Origin: UBA8514 sp034933685
Lineage (GTDB): Bacteria; Bacillota; Clostridia; Lachnospirales; Anaerotignaceae
DNA length: 64,000 nucleotides
Direction: 5' to 3'
NCBI GenBank assembly: GCA_034933685.1
Contig: JAYFNB010000011.1
Coordinates: forward strand, 1 to 64,000
Position numbers and translations under genes: made by a program. Shown in pieces: positions 37,031-45,629 of the stretch (positions within the stretch are counted from its first letter, which is position 1; every line of letters starts with the position of its first letter). The notes under the pieces are model-generated. The model had not been told where the DNA came from. It was given only the letters and a program-made list of their open reading frames with translations, and did not search any database.

Positions 37031-38329
37031 ATGGCAACAACCTATTATGCAGTAGTTACGGAGCAGGGAAATGCAAAAATTGCGAATGCAGTTTTGATGG
37101 GCACAAAAGTAAATATTACAACGTTTGCCGTGGGCACCGGAGGCGGTGCATACTATGCGCCAACAGGCAAAGAAGAAACATTAATTCAAGAAAAATGGCG
37201 TGGAAGTATCGAGGAATACGGAACAGACACGTTAAACGAAAATGTGTTGAAAATTACCGCAATTGTACCGTCAAGTGTTGGCGGTTTTACTGTACGTGAA
37301 ATGGGTGTATTTGATGAAGAGGGTGTATTAATAGCTATTGCAAATTGCCCGCCTATGGAAAAAATAGTTTTAGGTGACGGAATTGTAAGCGAGTTTGTAC
37401 CTACAATTAAAATTGCAGTATCAAATACGGCAGTTATTAATTTTAAAGTAGATCCAACAGCAATAATTGCAATAAAAGCAGATATTAGCACGGCAGTAAG
37501 TGATACAAAGACTTGGGCAAAGGGTACCTTTAGTAACCGGAATCTGCTTAGAAATAGTGATTTTAAAAATCCCATAAACCAAAGAGGGCAAACCAGTTAT
37601 CAAAATGAGTATGGCGGTAAATACACAATTGATGAGTGGTTTGCGGCATTTGGTGTAACTTTGGGATTGTTGGTTGATGTGGCAAGTACAGGAATAAGTC
37701 TAAGTCTACAGAATGGTTCAGAATGGGGAACATGGGGACAATTTATAAAAATTTCACCATTTGTTATTGGTGAAACCATGACGGTATCGGCAAAAATTGA
37801 AGGGTCGATTATAACGGAAACGAGAGTTCTTGAAACCACTACGGATTCATCGGGGGTCTTATCATTTTATTATGATACCACCAGAAGTTCAATTGTTGTA
37901 AGATTTGCATTAGGTGGTGGCACAGGGGTAACAGAAATCAACAATATTGAATGGGCTAAGATTGAACCGGGTTCTGTGAGAACACCTTTTATTCCCAGAC
38001 TATCAGACGAGGGATTGACGTTAAGCAAGAAACAACTCCAAACAATATCAGGATTTTTCAGAGCGTACAGTTATAATGTTAATACAATATACTTTCATAT
38101 ACCTATTCCGGTTGAGATGAGAACTTCACCGACAGGTGAATTTATAAACATAGAAAATTTTATAGTTTGGTCAACTGATAGGGTAGTGCAGAGCGGTTTT
38201 ACTTTTTCTATAGGGAGCTCAAGCCCAACTTTTGTGACAATTAACGCTACAAAAGTAGGACACGGACTCACGGATGGATACTTAGTTATAAGTGGGGCTT
38301 CTCTACGACTAGATGCAGGAATTTACTAG
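37031..38329 (+). CDS. tail fibre protein
   Basis: A 432-residue fibre. Residues 1-150 form the baseplate-attachment domain of P2 gpH-like fibres (YYAVVTEQGNAKIANAVLMG, ITTFAVGTGGG, VGGFTVREMGVFDEEG). Residues 165-320 include a beta-sandwich with NLLRNSDFKNPINQRGQ..YTIDEWF, and the tip is aromatic. It probably binds the host surface. The C-terminal half shares no obvious family with other genes here. Confidence 0.87.
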   Translation: MATTYYAVVTEQGNAKIANAVLMGTKVNITTFAVGTGGGAYYAPTGKEETLIQEKWRGSIEEYGTDTLNENVLKITAIVPSSVGGFTVREMGVFDEEGVLIAIANCPPMEKIVLGDGIVSEFVPTIKIAVSNTAVINFKVDPTAIIAIKADISTAVSDTKTWAKGTFSNRNLLRNSDFKNPINQRGQTSYQNEYGGKYTIDEWFAAFGVTLGLLVDVASTGISLSLQNGSEWGTWGQFIKISPFVIGETMTVSAKIEGSIITETRVLETTTDSSGVLSFYYDTTRSSIVVRFALGGGTGVTEINNIEWAKIEPGSVRTPFIPRLSDEGLTLSKKQLQTISGFFRAYSYNVNTIYFHIPIPVEMRTSPTGEFINIENFIVWSTDRVVQSGFTFSIGSSSPTFVTINATKVGHGLTDGYLVISGASLRLDAGIY

Positions 38330-38341
38330 GAGATGATATAA

Positions 38342-39040
38342 ATGGATGAAGAATTAATAAAAGTTTATATAAAAATAGACACTGCAAGCAGAGTAATAGA
38401 CTGTAATTCGTCCGTCTTTGTACGCGACAACGCAGACTGGATACAAATTGATGAATGGACAGAGGGACAAGACCGTGATAAATTTGCTCTTGCACAGAAT
38501 AATTATTTTAACAAACCGTTGGAAGTTAAGCCCGGTATTTACAGATACAAGTATGTTTCTGAAACAAATGCAGCAGAAGAACGTACAACGGAGGAAATCC
38601 AATCAGATAGCATTGAGGCAATTAAAAGCAATAAAAAGAAAGAAGTTAGCCAGAATTGCCAAAGTACAATTTATGTGGGGTATGACGTAGAAACAAGCAA
38701 AGGAACAAAACATTTTTCGTTAACTATTGAGGATCAGACAAATTTAAACGGGGCGTACAATGCAGTATTGCAGGGTGCAGAGGCATACCCGTATCACGCC
38801 GACGGGGAATTATGCGAAATGTACAGCGCAGAGGATATAAAAACAATGAGCACAGCGGCAGTTGCGTTTAAATTATATCACGTTACATATTGCAATCACT
38901 TAAATGTATGGATAAACCGCAGCGAGACGGCAGACGAAATAAAAGCAATTTACTATGGTATAGAATTACCGGAGGATCTAAAAGCTAATTTTGAATTAAT
39001 TATAGGGGCACAAACAACAGAAAATGAAACAGTATCTTAA
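38342..39040 (+). CDS. DUF4376-type protein, possible fibre partner
   Basis: A 232-residue protein after the fibre. The N-terminal third is beta-rich; a C-terminal DUF4376-like part has KHFSLTIEDQTNLNGAYNAVLQGAEAYPYHADGELCEMYSAEDI as short conserved blocks. Such proteins accompany tail fibres and may be fibre tips or chaperones. Overlaps the next gene by 17 bases. Confidence 0.7.
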   Translation: MDEELIKVYIKIDTASRVIDCNSSVFVRDNADWIQIDEWTEGQDRDKFALAQNNYFNKPLEVKPGIYRYKYVSETNAAEERTTEEIQSDSIEAIKSNKKKEVSQNCQSTIYVGYDVETSKGTKHFSLTIEDQTNLNGAYNAVLQGAEAYPYHADGELCEMYSAEDIKTMSTAAVAFKLYHVTYCNHLNVWINRSETADEIKAIYYGIELPEDLKANFELIIGAQTTENETVS

Positions 39041-39440
39041 ATATGCTTTTTTAGCGGCGGTTGGGGGATGGGTATATTGCTTCATAGAAATACTATGGAG
39101 AGGATATACAAGCCCTACAATGGCAATTGTGGGAGGTATATGCTTTATATTATGCGGAAGTATAAACGAGTTTTTAGAATGGGATACGGCCCTTATATCT
39201 CAAATGTTTATATGTAGCATAATTATAACAGCCGTGGAATTTATAGCAGGCGTATTAATAAATATTATTTGTGGGTTAAGCGTGTGGAACTATTCCCAGG
39301 AGCCTTATAATTTATATGGACAGGTATGTTTATTATATACAAATTTATGGTTTATTTTATCAGCAGCCGCAATAATTTTAGATGACTATTTAAGATATTG
39401 GTTATTTAAAGAGGACAAGCCCAAATATAAGATTTTTTGA
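39024..39440 (+). CDS. membrane protein of the putative ABC-permease (PF06541-like) type
   Basis: A 138-residue integral membrane protein with four predicted segments (near 7-24, 34-54, 57-84, 102-122). VYCFIEILWRGYTSPTMAIVGGICF matches the short family seen both in hosts and in phage lysis regions. Position between fibre and holin suggests a lysis or membrane role, unproven. Confidence 0.7.
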   Translation: MKQYLKYAFLAAVGGWVYCFIEILWRGYTSPTMAIVGGICFILCGSINEFLEWDTALISQMFICSIIITAVEFIAGVLINIICGLSVWNYSQEPYNLYGQVCLLYTNLWFILSAAAIILDDYLRYWLFKEDKPKYKIF

Positions 39441-39456
39441 AAGAGAGGCGGTGAAA

Positions 39457-39741
39457 ATGGCAAGACGCAGGAAAAGAAAAACTAAAATACAAACAATGAA
39501 AATTATTGTATTCTTTATTTTAATTAATGCGGAAATTGATTTGCAGCTTAGTTACTTTTTAGCATATTTAGGACGGGAAAACATAGCCGAAGCACTAAGT
39601 AAAACATTAATTGTTGAGGTTATTGGCGTTGTGCTAGTTTATGCTATAAAATCATATTCCGAAACAAAACAAGAAAAGAATAACCAGATTGAAGCAGCAG
39701 TAAAAGGAATTTCAATGAATAACGAGAGTGAAGAACCTTAA
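39457..39741 (+). CDS. small membrane protein, holin-like
   Basis: A 94-residue protein. A very basic start (ARRRKRKTK), then two hydrophobic segments (near 16-38 and 50-68), and a polar charged tail, a holin-like topology. ATG 39457 has GAGGCGGTG upstream. Directly precedes a clearer holin. Confidence 0.6.
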   Translation: MARRRKRKTKIQTMKIIVFFILINAEIDLQLSYFLAYLGRENIAEALSKTLIVEVIGVVLVYAIKSYSETKQEKNNQIEAAVKGISMNNESEEP

Positions 39742-39756
39742 AAGGAGGCTAAAAAA

Positions 39757-40095
39757 ATGGAGTTTTTAAATGAGATTGTAACAAGTGCACCACAGGTTAT
39801 TGCGTTACTTGCGGCGGCTGTATTAATTGCGGTTGGTGTATTGGTTGTAGTTGTGAATGTAATTGTGGAGGTTATTAAAAAAGTTACGTGGGACAAGATA
39901 CCCACGGAAATTTTAGCGGTTGGCGTGTCGTTTGTAATAACTATAATTGCAGTGGTGGTATCGTGTAAATTTGCGGCTATAGCGTTAACATGGTACATAA
40001 TGGTTTCATCAATTGTTTTATCGTTTTTTGTGGCATATGCCGCTATGTTTGGGTTTGATAAATTTAAAGATATGGTTAAAAAAATAAGCAACTAG
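39757..40095 (+). CDS. phage holin (LLH-like)
   Basis: A 112-residue membrane protein with two long hydrophobic segments (about 12-42 and 52-96) and a charged end (FDKFKDMVKKISN). Placed three genes before the endolysin. Holins open the membrane so that the endolysin reaches the wall. AGGAGG before the ATG. Confidence 0.72.
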   Translation: MEFLNEIVTSAPQVIALLAAAVLIAVGVLVVVVNVIVEVIKKVTWDKIPTEILAVGVSFVITIIAVVVSCKFAAIALTWYIMVSSIVLSFFVAYAAMFGFDKFKDMVKKISN

Positions 40096-40107
40096 GGGGC
40101 GGGCTGT

Positions 40108-40191
40108 ATGAAGAAAATAGAACGCATGTTTAATAAATTTTTTGATAAAGTTTTTGGTGCGAAAATTGAAAAAATCTTTGAGATTTATTAA
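40108..40191 (+). CDS. 27-aa cationic amphipathic peptide
   Basis: ATG preceded by GGGGGCGGG, 27 codons ending TAA. The peptide alternates Lys and bulky hydrophobic residues (MKKIERMFNKFFDKVFGAK), forming a strongly amphipathic cationic helix. In a lysis cassette it might act on the membrane. Too short for family assignment. Confidence 0.45.
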   Translation: MKKIERMFNKFFDKVFGAKIEKIFEIY

Positions 40192-40221
40192 TTAGAATAC
40201 CCAAAGCGGAAAGGGGTAACA

Positions 40222-40554
40222 ATGCCGGAGTGGATAAAGACATTGGCCATTGCTGCATTCGGCAGTGGTGGCGTTGCAGGATTGATATTTTATTTTTTAA
40301 AGAAATGGATAGAAAATAAATTAACAGCAGCGGCACAGGAAGCAGACAGAAAACAGCAGATAAGACAAGAAAGAATGAAAATTGACGATGAGTTACAACA
40401 GTCATATGGGCGTATGTTCTTTTGGTTGCATTATGCAGTAACAAAGAATACTACAAACGGTGAATTAGAACGGGCATTTGAGCGTTTGCAGAATGCAGAG
40501 GAAAAGAAGAAAAATCTGGATAGAAAAAGTATTTGCGAAACTGAAAGCAATTAA
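40222..40554 (+). CDS. phage membrane-anchored protein with coiled coil (110 aa)
   Basis: One N-terminal membrane segment (IAAFGSGGVAGLIFYFLKKW) followed by a long charged helix. The layout is like small lysis-region proteins between holin and endolysin in Firmicutes phages. Function unknown. Confidence 0.65.
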   Translation: MPEWIKTLAIAAFGSGGVAGLIFYFLKKWIENKLTAAAQEADRKQQIRQERMKIDDELQQSYGRMFFWLHYAVTKNTTNGELERAFERLQNAEEKKKNLDRKSICETESN

Positions 40555-40569
40555 AGAGGGGTGTAAAAA

Positions 40570-40701
40570 ATGGATAAAATAGCATATGGCGGTAATGCGG
40601 TGCAATCCAATATTAAATATGGTGGTAGCCGTGAAAATGAAAGAAAAGGCAATACAGAGAAAAAGCAGAAAAAGCAAGTTGCAAAGGGGGATATAAAATG
40701 A
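40570..40701 (+). CDS. small basic phage protein (43 aa)
   Basis: ATG preceded by AGAGGGG, stop overlapping the amidase start (ATGA), so translation is coupled. The product is Lys/Gln-rich with a repeated YGG (IAYGGNA, IKYGGSR). Function unknown. Confidence 0.5.
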   Translation: MDKIAYGGNAVQSNIKYGGSRENERKGNTEKKQKKQVAKGDIK

Positions 40702-41447
40702 AAGTGTTGTTAATAAGTGGACACGGCGCCGGAGATTGTGGCGCCACTGCAACAATTAGCGGGACAACGTACAAAGAGGCAGAGGAAACAATAAAGGTTG
40801 TAAATTCGATTTATGACAGCCTCAAGAGATATGCAAGTGTTGAGGTATACCCGACAGAACGCAACGCATTTGCGGACTTAAAAGCCGGAAGTTTAAAAGC
40901 TGATTTTTCAAAGTATGATTATGTACTTGAAATACACTTTAATGCTTGCGTTAATGATTTAGTTGGAGACGGAAAAACAACAGGAACAGAGATTTATATT
41001 CCGTCCGGGGGCAATGGGAATTTAGCTACAGCAATTGTTAATAATATTGCGGCATTAGGACTTAAAAACAGGGGTTTAAAATCTTATGATTGGTCAGTGA
41101 TAGCTAAGGCAAAAGCAGCAGGAGCAGGTGCAGCACTAGCAGAAATATGCTTTATTGATGATAAAGACGATATGAAAGTATATACAAACAAGAAAAGAGA
41201 CATTGCAGAGGCAATAACAAGGGCCTTTGTTAATACATACAAGCTAAAATCAAATGAAGAGGGGGAAGAAGAAGTGAAAACAGAAAAAATCAAAATTATT
41301 GTAGATGGTGCAGAAAAGACGGTTGAGGCTGTAAATATTGATGGATTTAACTACATTAAGGCCAGGGACGCAGGCGAGGCAATGGGTTATAATGTGACTT
41401 ACAATAGCAGCAAAAAAGCGGCAGAATTTAGCCGCCAAAGCCTTTGA
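40698..41447 (+). CDS. N-acetylmuramoyl-L-alanine amidase (endolysin)
   Basis: A 249-residue wall hydrolase. An amidase_3 domain covers about 1-180: LLISGHGAGDCGA (zinc His), EAEETIKVV (Glu), VLEIHFNAC (zinc His), AALAEICFIDDKDD (catalytic Glu). A short domain resembling copper-amine-oxidase N-terminal modules follows (VNIDGFNYIKARDAGEAMGYNVTYNS). The frame ends at TGA 41445 while a cell-wall hydrolase domain continues immediately in the +1 frame, so the natural protein is probably longer. Confidence 0.88.
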   Translation: MKVLLISGHGAGDCGATATISGTTYKEAEETIKVVNSIYDSLKRYASVEVYPTERNAFADLKAGSLKADFSKYDYVLEIHFNACVNDLVGDGKTTGTEIYIPSGGNGNLATAIVNNIAALGLKNRGLKSYDWSVIAKAKAAGAGAALAEICFIDDKDDMKVYTNKKRDIAEAITRAFVNTYKLKSNEEGEEEVKTEKIKIIVDGAEKTVEAVNIDGFNYIKARDAGEAMGYNVTYNSSKKAAEFSRQSL

Positions 41448-41811
41448 AGTAACTACAAATGAATTAACCGCACTTTATAAAATTACGCATTGTGAGGCAA
41501 GGGGAGAGGGAGAAAAGGGTATTGTATTAGTTGCTAATGTAATTTTAAACAGAGTTAAAACCGCAGGTTTTCCAAATAGCATTATTGAGGTTATAGAGCA
41601 AAAAAACCAATTTGAACCGGTAAGAACTGGATTATATGCAATGGCAGAGCCAACGGAGGACGTAAAAGAGGCAGTAAACAAAGCAATAGCAGGCGTTGAC
41701 TATTCGCAGGAAGCAACCTATTTTAGAACTATAGCAGGCGCTGCCGGAAGTTGGCACGAAAAGAATTTAACAAAATTATTTGATTATAACAACCACAGAT
41801 TTTATAAATAG
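41428..41811 (+). pseudogene. SleB/CwlJ-like hydrolase domain, out of frame with the amidase
   Basis: The +1 frame reads LAAKAFEVTTNELTAL, then YKITHCEARGEGEKGIVLV, ANVILNRVKTAGFPNSI, QFEPVRTG and AGAAGSWHEKNLTK, to a stop at 41809. This is a recognisable SleB-type peptidoglycan hydrolase domain with its catalytic glutamate in CEARGE. It has no ATG, GTG or TTG before the conserved part. Skipping one T in GAA TTT at 41427 would fuse it in frame to the amidase. It is either a frameshift mutation, a sequencing error in TTT, or programmed +1 frameshifting. Confidence 0.75.
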
Positions 41812-41847
41812 GTAAAGGCCGTTGAAGAATTTTGGAAAATTAAATAT

Positions 41848-41879
41848 AAAGACCATAAACTTTTATGTTTATGGTCTTT
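41848..41879. terminator. bidirectional terminator at the phage right end
   Basis: AAAGACCATAAAC pairs perfectly with GTTTATGGTCTTT (13 bp) around loop TTTTAT. It ends the late operon. In the excised circle it would lie just past the extended integrase stop codon, serving both convergent units. Confidence 0.8.
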
Positions 41880-41885
41880 ATAATG

Positions 41886-41984
41886 TTATGCAGCATTGTA
41901 AACAAAAGTTGTAAGAATAATACAGCCGTTATTGTCAACGTTTGGCTTGTTGAGATGTTTGTTTTTACATAAGGATTGTTGCGG
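41886..41984 (-). other. detached 3' end of the integrase gene (32 codons plus stop)
   Basis: If the 11-bp core at 41985-41995 is joined to the left end, the leftward integrase frame continues from Val into 32 codons, beginning PQQSLCKNKH and ending NAA, before TAA at 41886-41888. The frame is open exactly through to the terminator. The circular phage would thus encode a 523-residue integrase, while the lysogen encodes 493. Confidence 0.6.
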
Positions 41985-41995
41985 AACTCCGCAAT
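41985..41995 (+). repeat. attR core
   Basis: AACTCCGCAAT, identical to 3375-3385. It lies in a small inverted repeat TTGCGG-AACT-CCGCAA (41979-41994). Host sequence with a tRNA-type terminator starts right after it. Confidence 0.75.
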
Positions 41996-42004
41996 GTTTA
42001 AAAT

Positions 42005-42037
42005 CCTTGAAAAATCAACATTTTCAAGGGTTTTTTT
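42005..42037 (+). terminator. displaced terminator of the tRNA-fMet operon
   Basis: CCTTGAAAA/TTTTCAAGG, a 9-bp stem with loop ATCAACA and seven T. It begins 10 bases past the attR core, the distance expected for a terminator right behind tRNA-fMet in the uninterrupted chromosome. Confidence 0.8.
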
Positions 42038-42232
42038 ATTATTAAATTATTTTCTTATATATTTTGACCCCTAATTGACCCCACATGATTATTTATAATA
42101 CTTTTGGTTAGCAATTTTTATCTAGGCTATATTAAATTAGTTCAGCAGAAAGAATATCATATTTTTTTGTAGAAAAGAAGTACAACCCTCTCCATTGGAA
42201 TTCCTACCTCAACTATCCGCTTAAACCCCAAA

Positions 42233-43768
42233 CTAGTAGTCTGAGAATATTCTCGTATAAATCTCTAATAAAAAAAGGTCCTTTCTATTGTTTAGCGACA
42301 TTTCTGTAAGAGATTCAATTCTTTCTAGTCTATAAAGAAGTGACTGACGGTGAAGATTTAGATTCCTTGCAGTTAGGCTTATATTGTGATTGCACTTTAT
42401 AAATTCAATAAGCGTCTCCACTAAATTCATAGCATCCGGTTTCCCAGCGGCAACAAGTTTGTTCATTGTTTCCAAGGCATTACTTTTAATTTCGCTGTTA
42501 TCCTGAAGCGTAGACATAACATGAAACACCTTGGTATCACGGTATGTAAAGCAATAGCTTTTTCCCTTTGAATTTAAGCAATAGTGTAAAGCAAGCGAAG
42601 CATTTTTGTAGAGGTTATTAAAGTTTGTTTTCTCTGTGCTTATCTCACTTATCCCATAATAAATCTTAAATGATGAAAATGTATTAAATAGTCTTTTTTC
42701 CAGAGAGGAAAAAAAGGTATCAATTATTTTTTTTGTGGAATGCTCAGGATTTTCTATGTAAAGTATAAAAAGAAGACCACGGTCTGCAAACATGATATTT
42801 ACTTTGCAATTCTTAGCTTCGTCATTAATTACCGATTCAATTTCAGAAGTTTTCATCGCAGATTCTTGTGAAAATGCATTTTCAACATTGCTTGCATTAT
42901 TTGGAACAATTTTAATTGCAGCACAAGTATAGGTCTTGTTAAGGTTAAAACCAAGTTTAAAGCCTTGCTGTAGCATTTCTGAAAAAGATTCATAATTATT
43001 GTTAGCAAGACTCCATATAAAGTCATTTTTAAGTTTCATTACCATTAAATCTTCAACATTTTCCTTATTAAACCACAGCGAAAGAGGAAGTCCCACATAT
43101 TTTTCTATTAGTTGTTTCTTTAAAATAATATCATCGGGATTTTCAGATTCAAAAATTTGTATATATCCCCAAAGAAATTTATTGATACGTATTTCAATTT
43201 CATGATAATTGTCACTTTCATTTATCTTTCCATATTGACCTCTTAATTTGTATTTTTTATTTGTAATTACAACAGGCGTTTTTAGAAACGAAGAGATGAT
43301 CTCTGCCGCAACATCAAAAGAGTCCGAGGTAAAATATGCGTTAAACAGCTTGTCTTGCACATTTCTGTACGCTTCTATATTTTTGTCATTGATTTTTTTA
43401 AGTGTCAAATTTGTAATTTCTGCAAAGCGAACTTCCCAAGGAATAATAAATATAGGCAATTCAATTTTATTTGAATAATCAATCACACTTTTTGACATTT
43501 TATAGGAATTATCCTTAAAAGAAAGTAAAATGGCAGCAGGTTGTGAATTTTTGATTTCTGCTAAGAACTTCATAAATAGGTCTGCATCGTCACGGAAACC
43601 GATTGCGGTTGATAAAACTAAGTCATTTTTTTTGACAAAATTCTCAACAGGTCCTTCTATTATGGAGACGGAGTTAATTTCTGTTCTTGAAAAATCTCGC
43701 AAAGCTGTTATGAGATTTAAATCATTTGAAGGGAAATCATTAATAAAATCACTCAGAGTATAGATAAT
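42233..43768 (-). CDS. PucR-family transcriptional regulator
   Basis: About 511 residues. The N-terminal PucR-type sensor has the motif order YTLSDFINDF, then IEGPVENFVKKNDLVLSTAIGF and PAAILLSFK. The C-terminal helix-turn-helix is HNISLTARNLNLHRQSLLYRLERIESL (about 27 residues before the end). The canonical-start frame opens at TTG 43702 without a ribosome site, but the conserved N-terminus continues 22 codons upstream to ATT 43768, five bases after AAGGAG, so an AUU start is likely. Divergent from the methionine-lyase-like gene, it probably controls the catabolic cluster. PucR proteins respond to purine or amino-acid-type catabolites. Confidence 0.85.
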   Translation of the reverse strand: MIYTLSDFINDFPSNDLNLITALRDFSRTEINSVSIIEGPVENFVKKNDLVLSTAIGFRDDADLFMKFLAEIKNSQPAAILLSFKDNSYKMSKSVIDYSNKIELPIFIIPWEVRFAEITNLTLKKINDKNIEAYRNVQDKLFNAYFTSDSFDVAAEIISSFLKTPVVITNKKYKLRGQYGKINESDNYHEIEIRINKFLWGYIQIFESENPDDIILKKQLIEKYVGLPLSLWFNKENVEDLMVMKLKNDFIWSLANNNYESFSEMLQQGFKLGFNLNKTYTCAAIKIVPNNASNVENAFSQESAMKTSEIESVINDEAKNCKVNIMFADRGLLFILYIENPEHSTKKIIDTFFSSLEKRLFNTFSSFKIYYGISEISTEKTNFNNLYKNASLALHYCLNSKGKSYCFTYRDTKVFHVMSTLQDNSEIKSNALETMNKLVAAGKPDAMNLVETLIEFIKCNHNISLTARNLNLHRQSLLYRLERIESLTEMSLNNRKDLFLLEIYTRIFSDY

Positions 43769-44055
43769 ATCATCTCCTTAAAAGATTATGAACAAACATA
43801 TGGAGACTACTGGTGTTTTCTTTAAAAAGAAAATACGGCAGTTTTGTTTATTATTGTAACAATTTTATTATTAAATAGCAATAGTCCTCATATAAAGTGT
43901 ATGATAAATTCCTTAAAATTAACTTATGATTTGTATGTTGATATAGTTAAGAACGGAGTGGTAATATTATTGGGAGAAAAGATGTATATCCAAATAGGTA
44001 TTTTTTCTAGGGGAATACATAATTGCAATATTTTTAAAATTTAGGAGGTTTTATT

Positions 44056-45252
44056 ATGAAAATCAATACAGATTTACTTCATGCACATCAGGTTCATGCA
44101 CGCTTAACAGGTGAATACAAGCCACGCGCAATGGCCCATATTAGCCCAATTTACCAAACAACAACATATGTACTTGAGGACTTTGACTCAGCGGTTTACC
44201 TTAATCAGCATGTTGATGAAGGTTTTGTATATTCAAGATTTGGAAGCCCTACTTGCGACGAACTTGAAAAGAAAATTGCACACCTTGAGCACGCTGAAGC
44301 TGCACTTGCTGTTGCCAGCGGACTTGGTGCCATTTCTACAGCGGTTATGAGTGTTGTAAAGGCTGGGGACCATGTTGTATTTGGTGACGTTATTTACGGC
44401 TGTTCCTATGCACTTTTCGCAAAAGTTTTAGCAAATCTTGGTGTTACATACACAAGGGTTGACACAACTAATGTTGAAGAAGTTGCCGATGCCATTAAAC
44501 CAAATACAAGTCTAGTATATGTTGAAACACCTGCAAATCCAACACTTAAAATTAGTGATATTCAAGCAATTAGCGAAGTTGTTCATCAGCACAAAGATAT
44601 TACGATGATTGTTGATAGCACATTCGCTTCACCATATCTTCAGAATCCACTGGATTTAGGGGCTGATATTGTTGTACATAGTGCTACAAAGTATCTCTGT
44701 GGGCATGGAACAGTTACGGCAGGCGTTATAGCAGGAAGTAAGGTGCGAATTGATCGTTGCCGCATGCCATATCTTCAGTGCTTTGGTGCAGTGTTAGATC
44801 CATTTGCTGCATGGCAGCTTATGCAGGGAATGAAAACGCTGGGTATTAGAATGGAGCGTCATTGTGAAAATGCAATGAAAGTTGCACAATATCTTGAAAA
44901 ACATCCAAAAGTGGATAAAGTATATTATCCTGGGCTTCCAAGCCATCCAACACACGAAATTGCTAAAAAGCAGATGCATGGTGGTTTTGGCGGTATGATG
45001 AGTGTTGATATTAAAGGCGGAATGGATGCAGTTCGTACAGTTATGAATAATATGAAAGTATTTAGTCTTGCAACAAGCCTTGGAAATGTAGACTCACTTA
45101 TTCAGCATTCACCATCTATGAGTCACTTTGACATGACTCCGGAGGAACGTTATGCTGCAAGTATTTTTGATGGTCAAGTAAGACTGTCAGTTGGCATTGA
45201 GGATGTAGAAGATTTAATTGAAGACCTTGAACAGGCACTTGCTCTTATATAA
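44056..45252 (+). CDS. methionine gamma-lyase-like PLP enzyme
   Basis: A 398-residue member of the Cys/Met-metabolism PLP family. PLP-binding lysine in HSATKYLCGH (about 210), phosphate-binding ASGLGAIST, aspartate in IVDSTFASP. YGCSYALF carries the cysteine that marks methionine gamma-lyases rather than cystathionine synthases. Expected reaction: methionine to methanethiol, 2-oxobutanoate and ammonia. AGGAGG precedes the ATG. It is separated from the following operon by a repeat-rich 377-base gap, so its link to the TRAP cluster is only by position. Confidence 0.82.
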   Translation: MKINTDLLHAHQVHARLTGEYKPRAMAHISPIYQTTTYVLEDFDSAVYLNQHVDEGFVYSRFGSPTCDELEKKIAHLEHAEAALAVASGLGAISTAVMSVVKAGDHVVFGDVIYGCSYALFAKVLANLGVTYTRVDTTNVEEVADAIKPNTSLVYVETPANPTLKISDIQAISEVVHQHKDITMIVDSTFASPYLQNPLDLGADIVVHSATKYLCGHGTVTAGVIAGSKVRIDRCRMPYLQCFGAVLDPFAAWQLMQGMKTLGIRMERHCENAMKVAQYLEKHPKVDKVYYPGLPSHPTHEIAKKQMHGGFGGMMSVDIKGGMDAVRTVMNNMKVFSLATSLGNVDSLIQHSPSMSHFDMTPEERYAASIFDGQVRLSVGIEDVEDLIEDLEQALALI

Positions 45253-45281
45253 GGAAACGCTTACTAATTCAATAATAAAAA

Positions 45282-45530
45282 AATAAATTTAGCTTTAGCG
45301 GAAAAAAATGGAGAGCAACAGGCATTTTATGTAATAAAATGCTCAGACTGATAACAAACCTTGGGCGTTGCCCAATCCCACTTGCTTTTCAAAAAAGCAA
45401 GACCAAAACTTTTATAAAAACCGCATATTCATGCGGTTTTAGATGGGTCAAGGGTGAAACCCTTGTAGTTGTTTGAGGGCAAAGCCCTCAAGGTTTTAAC
45501 TTTTCGATAACATTAAATCAGCATTTCCCA
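45282..45530 (+). repeat. dispersed repeat copy 1 with a hairpin array
   Basis: 45282-45342 matches, inverted, 59400-59460 (AATAAATTTAG, TTTAGCGG, AAAATGGAG, GGCATTTT, AATAAAATGCT). 45505-45530 matches 59341-59360 (GATAACATTAAA, TTTCC). Between them lies an extra segment with five hairpins: TTGGGCGTTGCCCAA, CTTGCTTTT/AAAAGCAAG, AACCGCAT/ATGCGGTT, CAAGGGT/ACCCTTG and TTGAGGGC/GCCCTCAA. No gene is seen in the gap 45253-45629. Confidence 0.65.
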
Positions 45531-45629
45531 AAGAATAAAGAAAAGAAGCGTGATAAATTACTAACGATGGCGTTAAAAAGATGTAGGTGTTTTTTTAAAG
45601 AAGGCTATTAATTTGCAAGGTGGTGTAAA

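Noticed and set aside
44056..45252. Cystathionine gamma-synthase or beta-lyase
   Set aside because: The YGCSY cysteine favours methionine gamma-lyase, though related activities cannot be excluded.
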